From Gnetum montanum (Eukaryota; Streptophyta; Gnetopsida; Gnetales; Gnetaceae): DNA of 64,000 bases. Below the pieces are notes generated by a model, which worked only from the letters and a program-made list of their open reading frames with translations, did no database searches and was not told where the DNA came from. The position numbers and the translations under genes were made by a program. The stretch is taken from assembly GCA_015680685.1 (NCBI GenBank), contig MNCI01002932.1, forward strand, positions 483,561 through 547,560, given 5' to 3'. Positions 1 to 12,016 of this stretch are shown piece after piece; position 1 is the first letter of the stretch; every line of letters starts with the position of its first letter.

Positions 1-1994
1 TCATCTCTATTGTTAATTTCTGGCAAAGAGTGTGAACTTCCTCCATTAAGACATTATGATTTTTTCTTCCAACCTTCTCAGGTCCATGGTTGCCTTGGTA
101 AGTTGCTCTTGTTGTTGTCTTAGGAATTCAACCATCTAGTCCTTATGAGCTTCAACATTGCATAGGTGATGTTTCTCTTTAGTTAGAATTGCATTCTCCT
201 TACGAATCTCCAATAAGTCCTTCTTAGTATTATAAGCCATTACTACTACTATGGACTCATCAAAGAGTACATTCTCCTTGGCATTTTTGGCCACTTTAAG
301 TTTCTCCTAAAGCTGTAGGAAAGCTTCATCTCCAGTCACAACCTGATCAAGAAAAATAGGATCAGCTAAGAGAGCTCATAATTTCATAACTTGAATAGCC
401 AAGCATCAATTTTTAGCTATGGCTGCCTCAAGTTAGGCATTGGTGATGATGCACTTGCCCCTAGCCTCCAAGAGCATCGACTAGATTACAATGATTTCAT
501 CCAAAATGTCAAAGACCTCCAAAAGCAATTGCTTGGCCCCAACTAGTCAATCCAGTAGTTCTTCATGCTAGGCTACACTATGCCTTTCACTTGTTACTCC
601 TATGGACATCTACACATCTCTGAGTATAGCAACATTTGGCATAGATGCCACATGAGTGTTGAGTGCTTCACCCATTCTATTGGCCACCACCTTGGCCGTT
701 ATTTCCTACCCTTGGTGTTGCATCACTAAGATAGTTCTTCCCTTACCTTTCTCCAAACACATCAAGAAGGTAGCAACATTTCTAGAGATCTCTAGAAATT
801 GCTATTGTCTAGGAAGGAATACTTTTACATCTCAGGAACTAGGATTTGATTTTGCAAGTGCTTGCATTTAGTGGGCAGAAAACATTAGCATTGTATCCTC
901 AAACTAGCTGATTGTATCTGTGACCTTGTTCAAATGAATTAGTGTTGATCGGTAGACAAAGGGATCACCACTTGATCTTACTTGCTATTGTAGCAGGAGT
1001 TGCTCACGGTGTTTTTTCATGCACTCCATAGCAACATGAGCCTTCGACATTGTTTCATGAGTGGATGGTGGTGGTTATTGCTCCTCCCTTAAAATTTTGG
1101 TAGAACTTTGTCTTTCATCATTTTTGATCAAGAGGTGATAGAGGATGTTGAAGGGTGTCATTTGAGTAGTGCCTTTCTCCCATGCTTGTTTTCTTTAAAG
1201 CCCTTCTCTATCTCAAGATAGATTAGTTGTGAGAGATTGACTAGAAATTTCCCACTTTGAGTGACACACGCACAAGCAAAGAAGGTTGTTACCTTGCTTA
1301 GCCTCACCATGGAATTACGGTGATAGGCCACGATCTTGAAATATACCTTCTCTACCTTGTTTAGTGTGCCATACTTCTTGCATTCAACCCCATAGAATCA
1401 CCAAATCCACTCCTTTTTCACTTCTAGGTTTGCTTGAGTTAATATTTTCACTAGCATTGTCCTAGTTTCTAGCAACCCAAGGGCCTGAGAGATGGCCTCC
1501 ACTGAGTAGGACACACTAATGTCCTTGATTTTTACCTTGACATTAGGTTGCCTATTGTTTTAGAAGAGATATGTTTCTCCCATGTACCATTCTCCACTAA
1601 AAGTAAGAATAGGCCACATGGGAGAATTTTGTGGTTGTGTTTTAACTTCTTCTAGAGCGAAGTCCAAGAAGGTACTAAATTTCAACTCTTGTAGAACTGA
1701 ACTCTACATCTCCTTGGATTTAATTTTCCTTAGATTGGCATCAGTTAAGGTGACCTTAAAGTTTGGCCTTGGTCCTAGTGCCTCATCTTGGTGGAATTGC
1801 TCTATTTTAGCTTTGGCAATTTGTTGAATAGATTCCACTTCAGGCTTCTCTTGAAGAGGTCCTATTATATGAATTTTGGCTACCTGCTCTTGGGGCTACT
1901 CCAGCTATTGGTCCCTTCTAGTTCTTGGTTGCTTGTCTCTTGGCTGGAATAGTCCTACCTTTGCTCCACATTTATCTCTTGGTCTAGGTACCAT
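1..1994 (-). pseudogene. ORFX of G1, extra ORF downstream of integrase (partial, broken)
   Basis: On the minus strand an ATG at 1994 opens a reading frame with several stops. It carries the stretch ELKFSTFLDFALEEV, then NSPMWPIL, then a block reading ISVSYSVEAISQALGLL. The same blocks occur in order in the minus ORF at 54118-54885 of G5 (ELNFGPFVEFAPKVV, GSPLWTTL, VDFSVQAISEVLNLL). The rest, toward base 1, is charged and Leu/Gln-rich and looks like coiled coil. It sits 3' of the integrase and before the unseen 3' LTR, where Athila/Tat-type elements often carry an additional protein of uncertain function. I know no biochemical role and assign none. Confidence 0.6.
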
Positions 1995-3100
1995 CTGTAA
2001 TCACAACATGACCAAGGATTAGCATTTGACAAGTAACATGAAGCACTTAAATACCTTGTCTCTTTGGATTAGCTACAATTTGGCTAAGTTGTGGTTATGG
2101 TAGATTAATTATTTACATATTACTTTATTATTATTTGACTTAGGTGGCTACCAAAATTTTTTGGAAAGGTTTAACTCTCATGAGTTAGTGATTTAGTATT
2201 ATTTTATTAGTTAAACCTTGTGGAAGTTAGAAAAAATTCAAAAAAAAATTCATTAGAAACCTAAGGTTTGTAGCCCTCATGACATAGAGCTCACCTTCGG
2301 TAATTGTAGGATTGAAGAACGAGGTTAATCGGACAAGTGGTTCACGAGTTATGGGCTTTTAAAAAGAGAAAAACTCCTTGTGCATTTAATAGAAATGGTG
2401 CAAAATGCTCTAAGTGCTCATGTATATATATAAAATTTTTGTACTACATTAATGTGATCACATCGACGGGGTTGCAACGATGTAGCTATAGGCAAAAAAG
2501 TTGCACATGAAAAATCTAACAAAAAAGAAAGAATTTTTGAATAAAACTAAAGTTCAAAGGAGGCTAAAAAAGCCTAGAACATGATGGAATATGTGAAGAG
2601 GATTAGGATATTCAAAAAGAGAGAGATTTTATGTGTAGAATTTTAATTAAGAAGTGTAAAAATAGATGTAATCGATGTGGAGTACAAAGGGTTTGAATGC
2701 AAAACTACCTAAGAGATGAGGAACTTAACTAGCCAAATCAAGGAAGTAAGCAAGTGGGTCCTTCCCATAGTAGGCTCATGCCCTTAATGCCCTTGCATGC
2801 CCTTAAACCAAGGTGTCTGTTGGCCCCATGGATGATTAATGATTATGATTTGTTAAGGACCAAATCACCAAAGAAACTATCAAAGAACTTTGATTGTATC
2901 CAACCAAGACATTGAAACAAACATGAGAAAAGGTAATAAGGTGAGTTATGGAAAGCATGGATGGATGAAGTAGAGTATGGAAGAAAGTCTCAAATCATGG
3001 TCACATGAAGTCTTTTGTGGATTTCATGATTAATACAACCTGACAACGTCCATCCTTGGTCTGAAGTAAAACCATCCACTGTTGGTGACCTTGCATTGAC
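1995..3100 (-). other. G1 non-coding region upstream of ORFX
   Basis: No coding potential seen on either strand. It is recognisable as element sequence because blocks recur in G5: CTTAGGTGG near 2140 and 54980, and CAAGTGGGTCCTTCCCA near 2751 and 55744. It is the spacer between integrase and ORFX, interrupted on its right by two LTRs. Confidence 0.55.
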
Positions 3101-3950
3101 ACTTGATAAATCCAAAAATTCTGAGCCAATGATATTGTAGTTATGATATTGTATCTACAATATTATAGATACATTATCATATCTCACCATATGTTATCGT
3201 ATAAACAATATTGCAAGATGTGTGCCAGCCTATATAAGCAATGCTTGGATGCATCGATTTGTAGTAATAGATTGATAGCTTAGTAGTAGAACTCTTTCAG
3301 TTTGTGTTTGTGATATTAGCTTTCAATACTAACAGTGTTTGCTTGCAGTGTGATGTTAAGTGATTGAACGAAGTCTTTATTCAAGTGTGATGTACTTTGA
3401 TGCATTGCATGACTAGAAATAAAGATCGAGATTACTTTCCATCATTGCTTTCATTTAGTTTAATGTTTACTATTTTCATAGCTACTGATTTACTTTCAAT
3501 GCACTTTACTATTACTATCATTAAGTGGAATGAGTACGACTAATCTCAAGCACTTAAGTGTAGCTACTTGGTAACCCAGTAGTACTATCACTTGGCATGC
3601 CTAGTAGTGTGGTACTTGGTAATCCTAGTAATAGTTGCATTAAGTCCAAGGGGTGATTGGAAGATTAGGACCGACTACTCATTGCATAAGCTAGTTTAGA
3701 TTTGTTTCACTGTTACTTAGATTTAGAAACTTTTACCTTCCCTTCATGTATATTATGACCATAATGACCAATACAACATCAATATCGTATACCTCACCAT
3801 GAGTTAAACCATATGCACTAATTTTACTAGCTCATGTGGGAAGACAACAATTGCAAACACTAACTAATTACCGGTCTAACACATTACCTTATCTACGAAG
3901 TTTGACCAAGATTACGTGTGAACACTCGTATCTCGTATGGTTGGACGTTG
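3100..3950 (+). repeat. Ty3/gypsy LTR, plus orientation, left arm of an inverted LTR pair
   Basis: It carries the family LTR landmarks in order: degenerate GATATC-type repeats (3129-3200), a TATA-like CCTATATAAGC (about 3230), AATAAAGATCGAGATTAC, the TTAGGACCGA block, and near the end CGTATGGTTGGACGT. The final CTCATCA is missing and the left boundary is uncertain (about 3080-3130). A second LTR in opposite orientation starts about 20 bases later. Confidence 0.65.
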
Positions 3951-3953
3951 GAT

Positions 3954-3971
3954 CCTTGGCAATTACACTAA
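3954..3971 (-). other. Degenerate primer binding site next to inverted LTR
   Basis: On the minus strand this reads TTAGTGTAATTGCCAAGG, against TTGGCGCCGTTGTCAAGG in the better preserved copy at 17403. Most differences are C-to-T or G-to-A, as expected for decay of methylated DNA. It lies directly outside the CTCATCA end of the LTR at 3972-4941, so that LTR was once a 5' LTR. Confidence 0.5.
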
Positions 3972-4941
3972 TGATGAGTGGTGGGTACCCCTACGTCCAA
4001 CCATATGAATCACAAGCATTCACACATACTTTAGTTGAATTCCGTGGATGGGACTAGTTTTGGCATCTAGATTGTTAAGCATTGATCATAGAATGTTATC
4101 TTTCCACTTGGACTACTGGTAGCTTTGTCATGTATGGTTTAGTCCAAAGTGAGGCATATGATAATTTATGTTGTTAGGTCCATTTTACTCTTAGCAATAA
4201 ACATAATTGGAAATGAAATTTAGTCCTAAGTTTAAGTAATGCCTGTAAGGTTAATCTATTCTACCCTAGAATGATGAGCATCTGGTCCTGGCTTACCATA
4301 CACATCTTGGGCTCATGTAACCATTATTGAATTACCAAGCATTATGTTACTATGCAAACCAAGCAATAACACTACCAGGATTACCAAACAATTACACTTA
4401 AATGCTTGAAACTAGTCGTACTCATTCCGCTTTACTAATGTACAAGAAAATAAGTAGTTGAAAATGTAAATGATTAAACTAAGAAAATAGTATTAAAAAA
4501 AAGCTATGGTAAGTAAAATAATAAAACTAAGTGGATGCTGCAATGATGAAATGAATTCTCAATCTTTGTTTTCAAACATGAATTATGCCCAAGTACACTT
4601 CACTCGAATAAAGATTTTGTACAACTGCTCAACACCACACTATGGGCAATCACTCCATCATTAAAAGTATAAAACAAAACTGCAAAAATCTACCTAAGGG
4701 TAGAATAAAAGTTCTTTGGATCATGCACCCAAGTGCTATATTTATAAGCATGCACGCATCCCATGATATTGTTGATACAATAACGTATCATGGAATACGA
4801 TATCGCATCTATGACATCATAGATATGATATCGTAGCTATGATATCATTTGTGGACAAATAATTGACTTTTTCACAAACAAATGCATCAAGGCATCTACC
4901 TTGACATGGGTACATCGACGCATCTAACTGATGCTTCATCA
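3972..4941 (-). repeat. Ty3/gypsy LTR, minus orientation, right arm of inverted pair
   Basis: Bounded by TGATGAG at 3972 and CTTCATCA ending at 4941, about 970 bp. It contains GATATC-type palindromes (4765-4845), the TATA-like TATAAATATAGC on the minus strand near 4740, and the shared CATACGATA and CTACTGGTAGCTTTGTCA blocks. Body sequence of G1 resumes after it (the block TCCCCTTGAAGTCACACC near 5195 recurs near 56440 in G5), so the LTR pair is an insertion or rearrangement inside G1. No target duplication could be identified. Confidence 0.7.
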
Positions 4942-5640
4942 ACTCTCTTAGACTAGTCCACTACCTAAGGCACAAGAATATCCCCACATATCAATCACCA
5001 TTCCAAAAAGAGAAGAAAAGAGAAGTAGGAAAGGAGATGGGCCTTAGTTAGATGGGACCTTTAGGCATAAGTAGCATGCCTTTTTAGTCTCATAACCAGT
5101 GCTTATAGCTCATTATTTTATCTGAGGAATGGTAAAGATCCCATGAAGATCCTAATGCACCCAAGAGGATAGGCAAGTACAAAAGTTTCAAATCCCCTTG
5201 AAGTCACACCCTTGTTTATCCAATTAATCCATCCCAATTTTGGAAACTACCAAGGTCATAAGTTCATTATAATTTTCATTTAAAAATGGGCCTCATATTT
5301 CCAAAACAAAGGATCACCATAGAGTTACGTGGATTGGTGGATGATGTGGACTCGCTACCTATTATCATGAAAAGAAACCATGTCTTAGTTATCAACATTG
5401 AAATTCAAGGATAGAATCCAAACATTCATAATCAAATAATATTATAAAGTACAAACCACCATTAATTGATAGGTACATTTGTACCAAGTCTTGGTGGTAA
5501 TAAAGAAAGAAGAGAAAAACATAAGAAAATTTCCAAACCAAATAAAATAAAATTATAGAAAAATTATAAAATATTTAAGAAAGAGAAAATGTACAAAAAA
5601 CTATGAAAAATAGAAAAAATGAAAAACAAAGGAGCCATTG
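4942..5640 (-). other. G1 non-coding region after integrase
   Basis: AT-rich, no coding potential seen. A block around 5185-5215 (TCCCCTTGAAGTCACACC) is conserved in G3 near 19940 (reverse orientation) and in G5 near 56440, so it belongs to the family's 3' non-coding region. The polypurine-like GGCGAGATGGCCATCCATG (minus strand, about 5650) marks its junction with pol. Confidence 0.5.
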
Positions 5641-5644
5641 TGTT

Positions 5645-6900
5645 TGATTTAGCATGGATGGCCATCTCGCCCACAAGTAAGTTGGAAGGAGGAGATCTGA
5701 AAAATTGAGTGTGCTTGTCCATTTGTTGAGGTGTTACAATCACTAGCTCTCTTAGGATCTTGGAAAGGCTTTATTTATTGTATGTTGACTAGTAGCTTCT
5801 TATTTGGGCATTCAGATTTATAAATTAACATGACCTTAGAGGGAAAATTTTCATAGATAATATAAGGTCCTTCCCACAACATTTAGAACTTAGTTCTTTG
5901 TTGCATGTATGTGGGATTGAAATATAGGACCTTATCTCCTAGTTGAAATGATTCTAAGGTCATGGTGTTGTTTATTAAATTCCTTATGCACTTTGTTAGA
6001 TGATAGGGCCACCAATCAGTTCTCATCTAACACATTGAGATTCATTAACCTTTGTTTCTTTGCCAGGGTTAAGTCAAGGTCAAGGTCACAAGCTGTTGAT
6101 AGTGTATAGAACTTCACTTGGATAGAAAGAGTTGGTAATTTCCTATATATGAGCTCATAGGGAGACTGGCCAAGTAGGAAGTTTCCAAGTGGAGCAATAG
6201 GCCCAAAGGGAATTGTTGAGTTTGGTTCTCTAACCCCTCCTATATTTACTATCTATTCTTGTTAGTATTTTTGTGATCTCCTTATTAGTAAGCTTTTCTT
6301 GACTATTGGCTTTGGGATGGTATGGAGTTGTCAGTTTATGTTTAATGTCCAAGAATTGCATGAGTTTATGAAAAATGGTGTCTATAAAGTGAGTTCCATT
6401 ATCAAAAATAAATGCACATGGCATCTCAAACCTGTTTACGACATGCTACTGTACAAACTGAGCAACTGTGGAAGATTTGCAATCAGTGATGGCTATCGCT
6501 TTCACCCATTTAGTACAGTAGTCAATAGCTACTATGATGTACGCCTTCCCATTAGACATGGGAGTGATGGAATCCATGAAATCAATGCCCCAAATGTTGA
6601 AGGGCTTCAGTGGTTGAATCCACTATTGATGCTCCTCCATACGAGCAATCATCCCACCATCGCATTAGTAGCATTCACAAGAGCAGACAAAGTGATGAGC
6701 ATCCTTGAAAAGTGTTAGCCAATAGGACCTTGCCATGAGAATTTTAATGGTCATTTGTCTCCTAGCATAATGACCCCCACACATGAGTAGCTTGGAGAAT
6801 GCGTTATTGATCATCATCAAGCACGCACCATTAAACTAGGCCATTAGTGCACACCTTGTAAATGTATTTGTTGATTTCCATGAAGTGTTTTACCTAGTGA
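5645..6900 (-). pseudogene. G1 integrase (broken)
   Basis: Minus-strand fragments show the integrase core: GIDFMDSITPMSNGKAYI (first catalytic Asp, about 6580-6530), then FIFDNGTHF (second Asp, about 6410) and PYHPKANSQEKLTNKE (Glu, about 6320). The DD-E triad can thus still be read, but frameshifts and stops separate the blocks. The amino-terminal part leads in from about 6900. The C-terminal end runs to a purine-rich GGCGAGATGG near 5655, matching ATGGGGGAGATGGCC at the end of the G4 pol. Confidence 0.7.
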
Positions 6901-8345
6901 AGAAACTATTATTTCATCCTATTACCCCACTCCTGTGGCATCTCCTGAGTAAGAAGGTAGTTGAGAATGGCATCATAGTAATTGATTTTAGTGGTCACTT
7001 ATTCAATTATAGCTCTAGCAAAGAAAGTTCATCGGGAAACTAATCTAAAAGTGGGCTATCCTCCTCTTTATTATCCCATCTCAACCGAGACAAGTGATTA
7101 GCTACCACATTCTCGGTTTCCTTTATGTCCATCATGGTTAGATCGAACTCCTACAAGATCACCAACCACCATATAACAGAAGGGTTCACCATTAGTTTAT
7201 TCATCAAAAACCTAATTATGCTATGGTCTATGTGTACAAACACCTTGTATTCAAGCACATAGTGCTTGAATTTTTCCAAGGCATACACCACTATCACTAG
7301 TTCTTTCTCACTAGCGTTGTAGTTCAGCTATGCACCCAAACTGATCTTACTCATACAATGGATGTAATGGGGATGTTTCTGATTGTCCAACTATGTAAGC
7401 ATGGCTCCCAAGGTATAATTTGATGCATCTATCATAATGTGGAAGGGTCTAGATGAATCAGGTGATCGTAGAATCAAAGTTTCCACAAGCTTTTGCTTGA
7501 GTTGCTAGAATGCATGCTCACATTCCTTGGTCTAGAAAAATGGAACATCCTTCTTTATTAACTCCACCAACAGTTTAGTGATATTAGAAAAATTTTTGAT
7601 GAAGCACTGGTAATAGCCAATTTGGCTAATGAATGACCTCACATCTTTGATTATTTCAGGTTTTTGAGATATTCTTTGGATGACCCTTATTTTTTCAAGG
7701 TCTACCTTGATCCCTTTTTGTGAAATTTTGTGCCCCAAAAGAATGCCTTCCTAGACCATCAAGTGGCTTTTCTACTAGTTGAACCTAAGGTTTATCTTCA
7801 TGCACCTTTTCAACACTTACTCAAGATGGTTCAGATCTTGCTCGAATGTAGCCCCATAGGTGGAAAATTCATCCATGAAGACTTCCATCCCACTAACAAT
7901 TTTCTATTTGAAGATGCTTAGGAAAATGTGTTGAAATGTTGTAGGGGTAGTGCACAAGTTGAATGACATCTTTCTGTATGGGAAATTTCCCTAGGAACTC
8001 ATGGATGTGGTTTTAGCCTAGTCCTCTAGTGCTATCTGGATTTGATTATAGCCATTATAACCATCTAGAAAGTTGTAATAGTAATGCCAAAAAATTGTGT
8101 CTAACACATGGTTCACAAATGAAAAAGAAAAATGATCCTTGAATGTTTTCATATTTAATAATCTAAAATCAATGTAGATCCTTGATTCCCCACCTTTCTT
8201 TGGCATGATGATGAGTGGGCTAATCCACTCACTATCTGTAATGGAATAGATGAACTACACATTGAGGAGTTATTCAATATCCTCTTTGACAATTTACTTG
8301 AGTTTGAGGTTCAACCACTGCTATGGTTGCCTCTTTAATTTAATA
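6900..8345 (-). pseudogene. G1 reverse transcriptase and RNase H (broken)
   Basis: Minus-strand blocks in order: PKKGGESRIYIDFRLLNM and FLDGYNGYNQIQIA (8206-8018), the active-site block VFMDE (about 7885-7870, family usual FMDD), then the connection SQIGYYQCFIKNF and an RNase H region down to about 6900. Stops and frameshifts interrupt it. The change from Asp to Glu in the second position of the DD pair is read directly from the codon GAA. The relative G4 keeps FMDD. Confidence 0.75.
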
Positions 8346-8839
8346 GAGAAATCTGTGTAAATTTGATGTTAGCATATCCTTGGATCAATTCTAGTTAGTT
8401 CATGATATGACCAACCAAAGATTATTGACCATTTGTTGACCACCTCCAATAGCTTCTTTTTTTGCACAAGAGCAAGGTTGGCATTGATGCTGATTAGCTT
8501 TCCATTGTTTAGAAAAGCATATTCCACTCTAGCTAGTAGAGTTTTTAACTCAAGGGGCTCCTGTTTGAAGCTCTCAGGGATTTCCAACTCTCCCCAATTG
8601 GTTTCATCAAGTTCATCAGAGAGTTGGTAATGAAATTACTCCAATTCATCCATACCTTCAACATAGGCACTAGTTAGACTCTCAATTTTTTCCATGCAAA
8701 GTGATGACCTACTTTCTACTTTAGCTATCAGCCACTAGATACCCTCCTATTTTTTGGTTGTTGTGTACAGGCACCTTTGAATTTTCATGACATCTACACA
8801 TTGCCTACATGCTATGAGTGTGGTACTTTTAACGATCCA

Positions 8840-9330
8840 TAATTTCTACACGTAGTGGAATCCTATGTCATTGTACGTGATGCATGGAACAGGCTTTCTC
8901 TTAATCTTTCCAAAGTTATTTTCCTTGAAAATATCCAAAGAGAGGTCTCTAATTTCTAACCATGCATTAATTGTACTTAGCCAAGCCCTTCCCATAATGA
9001 TTGGAAAGTTCCCTTTGTAGTTATCCATGTGAATCACCAAGAAGTCAGCAGGATATGACCACCCATAGATAATGATCACAATATCCTCCACCAATCCCAA
9101 GGGGACAATGATTGGATTTATATGCTAACTCAAGACAAATGTTGCTCTTCTTGAGAGGAGATAGGTTCCAGGCTTTGTACATTTCATGCAAGATCAAATT
9201 AACACTAGAACCTAAGTCTAGAAGAGCCTTGCAAGATTCACTCCTAGAAATTTACAAGTAAATGAGGGAACTTCCAAGATAAGATCTCTTCCTAGGAAGA
9301 TGGCTAGCCTTTAACCAATCAGTGACTATG
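8840..9330 (-). pseudogene. G1 aspartic protease region (broken)
   Basis: Minus strand: CKALLDLGSSVNLI (about 9215-9180) is the retropepsin active-site block with the usual DSG changed to DLG. It is followed by LGLVEDI, YGWSYPADFLVI and NFPIIMGRAWLSTINA (9100-8960), the flap and C-terminal core shared with G3 (18900-19040) and G4 (60576-60710). It lies between gag and RT as expected for Ty3/gypsy. Confidence 0.7.
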
Positions 9331-9339
9331 TGAGTCAAC

Positions 9340-11868
9340 ATTATATTATGCACTCTAGGAGGCATTTAGTTTGAAGGGATCTCAAAGGATGTTGAGGAGG
9401 AGGAAGGAGAAGGAGGGTCAGTAGCCACAAGTGTCTTTGAGGGCTTAGTAGGACTATTGATTCAAAAAAGCATCGTTTTCAAGGCTTAGTATTTGAACCA
9501 CTTAGTTGAGGAGTTGGCTATAAGTTAGCAACCCTTGTGGCATTTCTCTACTACAGTTGGGTTGGGATTTCATCTTGCATGAATGGAGCAGGTGGAAATT
9601 GAGTTAAGGGTGGAGGTACAAGTGCAAAAGAATGATGAGGGTAATAGGAAAATGGGGACTCCCCTCTTAGAGATTGTGCTCAATAATATTCAGGAGGGTA
9701 GTAGCGGTGCTGAAAAGGTGTGACTCGAAGAGTCACATGGAGAAATGGATTGCTAACATAATACCCATACAAATTTGACTATCGGTAAGGGTATTACTAC
9801 CTTGGTGGTGGCATCCCCCACGAACATGGATTTTACCACTACTAGTACTACTCATGCAGTTGAGGTGGTGCTCCACTTGGATAGTAGTCTTGTTGGTGGA
9901 ACTACCTATAGTTGCCTTGAGGATAAGGCAACCTCCTAGGTATTTGTAGTTTTGCCAATCTGGGATTTAAAGCATATGCCTTGGATTTCTACAAGTGTGA
10001 CATGGCTAGGTAACATCCCTTGGGATGTTTGTATTAGCAAATGTCACATCCACCATCATCATCTATTTTGGAATCCACAACCTCTTCCACTACAATAACT
10101 TTACCCTTATCCTTTTAATGGGTATGTTCAACTTCCTTCATTTTCCTTTGATCATGACGACTACCTTGCTCTTTGGTCCCCTTAGTAATTTTGAGGACAG
10201 TTTGGAACTTTTCATCTAAAGAGTCCTACATTTTGTCTACCTTGGCCAATATTTTAGAAACAAATTTTTATATCATCAAGGTTTTTCTTTGCACCACTTC
10301 ATCAAGTGATGCCTCTTCCTCATTGTCACAAAACTAGACTTACCTTTTGCAAATGGAAGGGTCCCAATTGTACTCCTCTCCACTTCTTCTTTTCCTCAAC
10401 TCACCTTCTTCTTTGGCCACCTTCTCAATGAGCCTTTGGATCTGATGGACCCTTAGCTTTGAAAGCCTCCCTTGGGCATAAACCCCAAGAGTTTTCCTTG
10501 TTTCTATTTGGAGCCCATCTATGATATGATGGAGCTGCTCCCTTTGAAAATAGCCATGGCTTGGGCATCAATGCAACAACGAGTAATATCTACCAATGGC
10601 CACATCTAAGGATTCATGTGTTCCTTACTTCCAACCTTGGACTTTTCTTCTTAGGTTAGACACTTGAGAGTATTTCTGATACTTATCATTGAAGAGTTCA
10701 CACATCATACTCCATCATCAAATTGATTAAGGTTCTATGGATTAGTACCAACTTTCAACCTCCTTGATGAGTGTCCTAGGGAATAACTTCAATTTCTACC
10801 ATTTATTCTCAACATTTTGTAAGGCGCATGCATCGTGAAAGGCTTGGAGATGGTTTTGTGGATTAGAATTGTATCCCCCTTCGAACTTAGGAATATTGTT
10901 CATGTCCAATGATTTGATCTAGCTATCCTTCATGTGCCTTGTTGGAATCTTTACAACCTCTGCAATGTTGAGCATGCTTCCATTCATAAGTAGAGGCTCA
11001 TCATAATCATGGCTCCTATGATGGCAATGATGCCTATGATGCATTATATTTTCCCTTCTTTCTCTGTGGTGGGCCTCCCTTGATTGTCCATGTTCTTGGT
11101 CTCTATTGTTTTAACAAGACATGTGGCCATCCCTATTCCATCGATCACCTCCTCTGTAGCTTTAGTTAGAGTTGGAAGAGGAAGATGATAAGGACGATGA
11201 AGGTGAAGAGGAAGGAGGGCTAGCACCAAAACAATGTATACTACTTTCTCTTCTTTGTTCCTAACCACAATCACCATGTTTTTCATTATCATGGTGCTTA
11301 TCACGGTTTCTACCTTGACTCCCTCCCTTTGAGGCCCCACAGTCATGGGATCAGTTCTTCCCATAACCAAGGTTACCTACAATGGAGTGTAGATTCTAAT
11401 TGAGGGTTTCCTCCTTAAAGAGCATAGGGGAATCAATGTATTGGGAAGTTCCTTTTGACCAAGCAAGAATAAGGGGTTTGTGAACCATTTATCTTTTGAT
11501 GTCTCAAAGCAAGCTTCCATCTACCGATCCTTCTTTCACTGAGCCTCCATGGGATGATAATCTCGATAGGAATGATCTTGCAACTCGTACTCATCATTGA
11601 GTCTTATAATGCCCATTTTTATGAGATTATGAAGCAGCGTCATAGGAACTAAGTCATCAGGTGATAACATGATGTTGCCCTTCATGTTCCTCCACTACAG
11701 TTGTTCATCTCGATGCAAGATGAAGGTGAAATCTAGAATGTACTCATCTGGATGTGTATAGACAACTTTGCATTATTGGGGCATGGGTGGTTTTAGGCCT
11801 TCTTACCTTTGCAAATTGGAATCGCCTGTGAACCGTGGCAGAAAATCTTCCATGTGAAAAGAAGCCAT
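9340..11868 (-). pseudogene. G1 gag (broken)
   Basis: A minus-strand ATG at 11868 opens MASFHMEDFLPRFTGDSN, then the frame is lost. Further fragments cover an Arg/Ser/Asp-rich segment (11370-11000), the capsid-like core (10800-10440) and the nucleocapsid block near 10065-10020, which reads GCDIC, a stop, then YKHPKGC, the same knuckle as in G3, G4 and G5. A Pro/Gln/Tyr-rich tail follows. No single frame is open for long. Confidence 0.65.
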
Positions 11869-12000
11869 ATCAGTTCTTGTGAAAGCAAGGTGCTTTCATT
11901 ATTATTATTTTGCTTAATGATTTCAACTTTAAGGTTCATTACAACATTGTTGGATAATTTTGCTAACTTCCTAGATAGTGCACATAGTTAACTAAAATCC

Positions 12001-12016
12001 ATGGCAACAGTGCCAG
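12001..12016 (-). other. G1 primer binding site
   Basis: Minus strand reads CTGGCACTGTTGCCAT directly inside the CTCATCA end of the LTR. It matches the 3' end of plant tRNA-Asp with substitutions (compare TTGGCGCCGTTGTCAAGG at 17403). Confidence 0.65.

Noticed and set aside
6299-6718. 139-codon plus-strand frame
   Set aside because: Antisense to the G1 integrase core, whose motifs are unmistakable on the minus strand.
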